Source of the DNA: Candidatus Heimdallarchaeota archaeon | GTDB taxonomy: Archaea; Asgardarchaeota; Heimdallarchaeia; Heimdallarchaeales; Kariarchaeaceae | Assembly: GCA_026702845.1 (NCBI GenBank) | Contig: JADCLS010000017.1 | Span: forward strand, 1-64,000 | Reading direction: 5' to 3' | Length of the DNA stretch: 64,000 nucleotides | In this document: positions 61,464-64,000 of the stretch, one piece after another | Numbering within the stretch: position 1 is the first letter of the stretch | Layout: each line of letters starts with the position of its first letter | Notes under the pieces: generated by a model | Seen by the model: only the letters and a program-made list of their open reading frames with translations | Told to the model about the DNA's origin: nothing | Databases searched by the model: none | Position numbers and translations under genes: made by a program

Positions 61464-61874
61464 TTAATCAAATGCAAATTTAAGATTGGCTCGTATAGTA
61501 TCTGCAATTTCATTCTGATCAATAGTTTCATCTGGTGTCCATTTTATTTTCAAGCCATCTTCAGCATGATGTTTAGGGATAAGATGCCAGTGGGCATGCA
61601 TCACCACCTGATGTGCTATCTCACCATTATTCTGGAGTATATTATAGTTTTCAAAATTCCCTGCCTTGGCCACCTGTTTAATCATTACAAGAATGTCCTG
61701 TAAGTCTTTGTCGGGAACGTCATGCAATTTTTCAGCATGGGTTTTGGGGATAAACAGGCAGTGACCCGCAGAGAGAGGTCCAATATCCATGAAGGCAAAG
61801 GCATGATCTGTCTCCATGATTTTATTTGACGGTATCTCACCTGCGATGATTTTGCAGAAAATACAATCTGTCAT
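61464..61874 (-). CDS. HIT family nucleotide-binding hydrolase
   Basis: About 136 residues from the ATG at 61874 (MTDCIFCKIIAGEIPSNKI), the standard HIT start; 13 upstream codons to 61913 are unlikely. The zinc-binding CxxC at the N-terminus (CIFC) and the histidine triad (VMHAHWHLIPKHH) are complete. HIT proteins of this branch hydrolyse AMP-linked substrates such as AMP-NH2 or ApnA and act as dimers. It is monocistronic. No odd features except a slightly extended C-terminus. Confidence 0.9.
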   Translation of the reverse strand: MTDCIFCKIIAGEIPSNKIMETDHAFAFMDIGPLSAGHCLFIPKTHAEKLHDVPDKDLQDILVMIKQVAKAGNFENYNILQNNGEIAHQVVMHAHWHLIPKHHAEDGLKIKWTPDETIDQNEIADTIRANLKFAFD

Positions 61875-62117
61875 GAGTCTGATAGAGTGAGCCCCTAATA
61901 AAGTGCTTTTCATGACACCTTGGAGGAATATCTACTCTTAATCAAAAAATGTACATATGGATATTGTCTAACTTTTAGTTGATTGATTGGTCAAAAAATA
62001 GTAGTTTTTGTAGATAATCTTGTATAAATGCTCACGAATTAATAGAATTCTGAAGATTGAATCCCTTTTGGATGAGTTATTTTAATAAATTCCTTACTTC
62101 AATCCACATTGATTACA

Positions 62118-62741
62118 ATGGCAATTTACAAGTTTCAACTTCCCTTAACTGAGGAAGATGTCAAGAAGCTCAAAGTCGGTGATAATATCTATGTCACAGG
62201 ACAGATTGTTACAGCAAGAGATGATGCCCATAAACACGCACTGTCTCTGTTTGATAAGGGTGAGCCACTCCCTGTGGATTTCTCAAAGCTTGCGATCTAC
62301 CATGCAGGTCCAATAATGGCAAAAGATGATAATGGAGAATGGTATATGGTAGCTGGTGGGCCCACCACAAGTACCCGTATGGAGATCTTTCAGGATGAAT
62401 TCATAGAGAAATTCGGTACAAAATTAATCATCGGAAAGGGTGGAATGGGAGAACGAACCACAGCAGCATGTAAGAAATTCGGTGCTGTTTATGGTATGTT
62501 CACCGGTGGTGCCGCACTACTAGCTGCCAACAAGGTGAAAAAAGTAGTTGAGGTCCACTGGCTTGATATTCTTGGTATGCCAGAATGCCTCTGGGTGCTC
62601 GAGGTTGAAGATTATGGACCGTTGGCGATTGGAATAGACGCTCACGGCAACAACTTCTATACCGAGAACGACAAATTAACCAGAGCTAAAGCAGAGGAGC
62701 TGAAAGCCAGAATTCCAGCATTACTGGGGGGATCACATTGA
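62118..62741 (+). CDS. Fumarate hydratase class I, beta subunit
   Basis: About 207 residues from the ATG at 62118 (MAIYKFQLPLTEEDVKKL); a TTG at 62109 would add three. This is the C-terminal (beta) half of iron-sulfur fumarases: GDNIYVTGQIVTARDDAHK, IYHAGPI, GPTTSTRM, IGKGGMG, and VHWLDILGMPECLWVLEVEDYGP. With the alpha subunit it converts fumarate to malate in the TCA cycle. The stop overlaps the alpha start. L-tartrate dehydratase is the main alternative within this family. Codon use is GC-richer than most neighbours. Confidence 0.9.
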   Translation: MAIYKFQLPLTEEDVKKLKVGDNIYVTGQIVTARDDAHKHALSLFDKGEPLPVDFSKLAIYHAGPIMAKDDNGEWYMVAGGPTTSTRMEIFQDEFIEKFGTKLIIGKGGMGERTTAACKKFGAVYGMFTGGAALLAANKVKKVVEVHWLDILGMPECLWVLEVEDYGPLAIGIDAHGNNFYTENDKLTRAKAEELKARIPALLGGSH

Positions 62742-63616
62742 GTTTAGAGAAAATAATCGAGGATGCAGGTGTCGAATTACTCCGCAGATCTGCAACCAAA
62801 CTACCCAAAGACGTGCTTGATGCTATGATTGCCATCAAGGAGCAGAATCTGAACAATGAGAGTGCATTGCTGCAGATGACAAATATTATTGATGATGCAA
62901 AAATCGCAGCCGAGGGCAGCCTGCCCATGTGTCAGGATACAGGAATCGCCAATTTCGTGATTGAGATAGGTGACGACTTCCCCATCAAAAGCAAACTGAA
63001 AGAATTACTCATCGAGAGTACAAAGCGAGCAACCAAGGAGATCCCACTGAGGCCCAATACCATCGATATGTTTGACGGTAACACCAAGAACAATGTGGAT
63101 CCCAGGGGAAACGTGCCCATCATGTACATAACCATGGTTCCCGGCTCAGACCTGAAACTGACAGCCATGAACAAGGGAGGAGGATCATCAAATATTGCCC
63201 AGCTGGGTATGTTGAAACCAGGCCTTGGCCTTGAGGGAGCACTGAAATTCGCCATCGATGCCGTGGCAGCTGCTGGTGCACAGGGTTGTCCACCATACAG
63301 AGTGGGTATTGGCATTGGTGCTGGAGAGGATGCAGTGATGAACCTGGCCAAGAAGGCATTGCTGAGACCTGTGGGCAAGCGATCCGAGGATGCACGTGTA
63401 GCTCGTCTGGAGGAGGAGATGTACAAGATGTGCAACGAGCTACCTATCGGCCCCATGGGTGTGACCGGTGAGGGTACCGTCATTGACGTGGGCATAGAGC
63501 TGGCAGCACGTCACCCTGCATCACTTCCCGTAGGTGTGGTATTCTCCTGCTGGGCACTGAGACATGCCACAGCAACCATCTCCAAGGATGGAAATGTGAC
63601 CTACGAGGAGCACTAA
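62738..63616 (+). CDS. Fumarate hydratase class I, alpha subunit
   Basis: A 292-residue alpha subunit that binds the [4Fe-4S] cluster. The start is a TTG (62738) overlapping the beta stop and preceded by a GGGGG ribosome site. The three cluster cysteines appear as Cys65 (MCQDTG), Cys184 (GCPPY) and Cys271 (SCWALRH), the family positions. Other landmarks are NNVDPRGN, MNKGGGSSN and MGVTGEGTVIDVG. The two-subunit, beta-before-alpha order is common in archaea. Oxygen sensitivity of the cluster contrasts with the cytochrome bd oxidase elsewhere in the window. Confidence 0.92.
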   Translation: MSLEKIIEDAGVELLRRSATKLPKDVLDAMIAIKEQNLNNESALLQMTNIIDDAKIAAEGSLPMCQDTGIANFVIEIGDDFPIKSKLKELLIESTKRATKEIPLRPNTIDMFDGNTKNNVDPRGNVPIMYITMVPGSDLKLTAMNKGGGSSNIAQLGMLKPGLGLEGALKFAIDAVAAAGAQGCPPYRVGIGIGAGEDAVMNLAKKALLRPVGKRSEDARVARLEEEMYKMCNELPIGPMGVTGEGTVIDVGIELAARHPASLPVGVVFSCWALRHATATISKDGNVTYEEH

Positions 63617-63737
63617 AAAACATAGGAAAACTCCTCTGGATCATTGAATCAATTGAAAACAAGATGAATCACTGGACTCTTTGAAATACAGCAAGTTTAT
63701 ATACTGAATTAATCAAATTATATTAGTAGAAGCAAAA

Positions 63738-64000
63738 ATGAGAGTTTCAGGGGAAAAACACATCGATCCACCAATTAACAGTAATCTTAGTTATATGAGT
63801 CTTGAGCAGCTGAAGTCCCATTTAATGGTCAATTTGACCTATGAGCTTCCACTAAATAATTGGAAGTATTCCAATGAGCAAGCTATTGCTATAATAGATC
63901 AGCTTAACATTCATGAAAACATTTGCCATAAATGTGGATTACTTCACTCCTTTGATACACCTGTTGGTGGATTCCCCATTTGCATCTTTTGTTTTATTCA
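63738..64000 (+). CDS. Zinc-ribbon protein, truncated by window edge
   Basis: An ATG at 63738 opens a frame (MRVSGEKHIDPPINSNLSYM) with no stop to the end of the window, at least 87 residues. It contains CHKCG and, 18 residues later, CIFC, forming a zinc ribbon. A long AT-rich spacer with a TATA-like TTTATATACTG (about 63695) precedes it. The remaining part is off the window, so no function can be assigned. Confidence 0.6.
   Translation, partial: MRVSGEKHIDPPINSNLSYMSLEQLKSHLMVNLTYELPLNNWKYSNEQAIAIIDQLNIHENICHKCGLLHSFDTPVGGFPICIFCFI

Overview
The window is AT-rich archaeal DNA, most likely from an Asgard archaeon. The evidence is two Ras/Rab-like small GTPases with intact G1/G3/G4 motifs (25884-26429; 57784-58938, the latter carrying an extra C-terminal domain), several proteins that look like longin/roadblock-type sensors, an aIF2-beta-like translation factor, a class III (type IV pilin) signal protein, archaeal TATA-type promoters and T-rich terminators. 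A cytochrome bd oxidase and acetoacetyl-CoA synthetase point towards a Heimdallarchaeia-like, oxygen-tolerant lineage. That placement is inference; no rRNA or tRNA gene was recognised.

Layout. 1-1430: the edge of a zinc-ribbon gene and a zinc alcohol dehydrogenase. 1430-5950: an accessory island of toxin-antitoxin genes (DUF433, TumE/TumA-like, an orphan antitoxin-like gene), a recent 285-bp duplication carrying gene fragments, and a tyrosine recombinase with a small partner. 6010-14670: a 2661-residue secreted or anchored protein (candidate caspase-fold domain, LamG-like domains, C-terminal membrane segments) and a small membrane partner. 15276-18186: cydAB plus a 49-residue membrane ORF, followed by a strongly structured, probably non-coding segment. 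18573-21278: a membrane-anchored sensor-like protein, a Memo/LigB-like protein, aIF2-beta and a longin-like protein. 21372-25785: an MFS transporter and a rifampicin-phosphotransferase-like enzyme, divergent from a GbsR/MarR-type regulator, with a perfect 20-bp palindrome between them. 25884-32606: a GTPase, a DUF1028 protein, a saccharopine-dehydrogenase-like reductase, a zinc-ribbon orphan, then three tandem small-RNA genes that share a kink-turn-closed terminal stem. 32776-36902: a Cache-HAMP-TPR-vWA protein and a Cache-HAMP protein. 36979-47193: PLP-type arginine decarboxylase, a serine hydrolase, a pilin with lectin-like repeats, a hybrid histidine kinase and an M28 peptidase. 47390-55616: glutamine synthetase, a DpdA-like transglycosylase paired with a YaaA/DUF6884-like protein, acetoacetyl-CoA synthetase and a bactofilin-like protein. 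55833-60363: a TPR/longin protein, a GTPase fusion and its neighbours. 60383-64000: PlsC-like acyltransferase, a HIT protein, two-subunit class I fumarase and a truncated zinc-ribbon gene.

The strongest undescribed candidates are (i) the three tandem kink-turn RNAs at 31212-31785, each with its own TATA box and T-rich end, sharing a terminal stem and a 3' box but carrying unrelated central hairpins; (ii) the DpdA-like/YaaA-like pair at 48714-51712, a possible 7-deazaguanine DNA modification module; and (iii) the Cache-HAMP-TPR-vWA signalling protein. Several genes use GTG or TTG starts, and convergent neighbours often touch or overlap.
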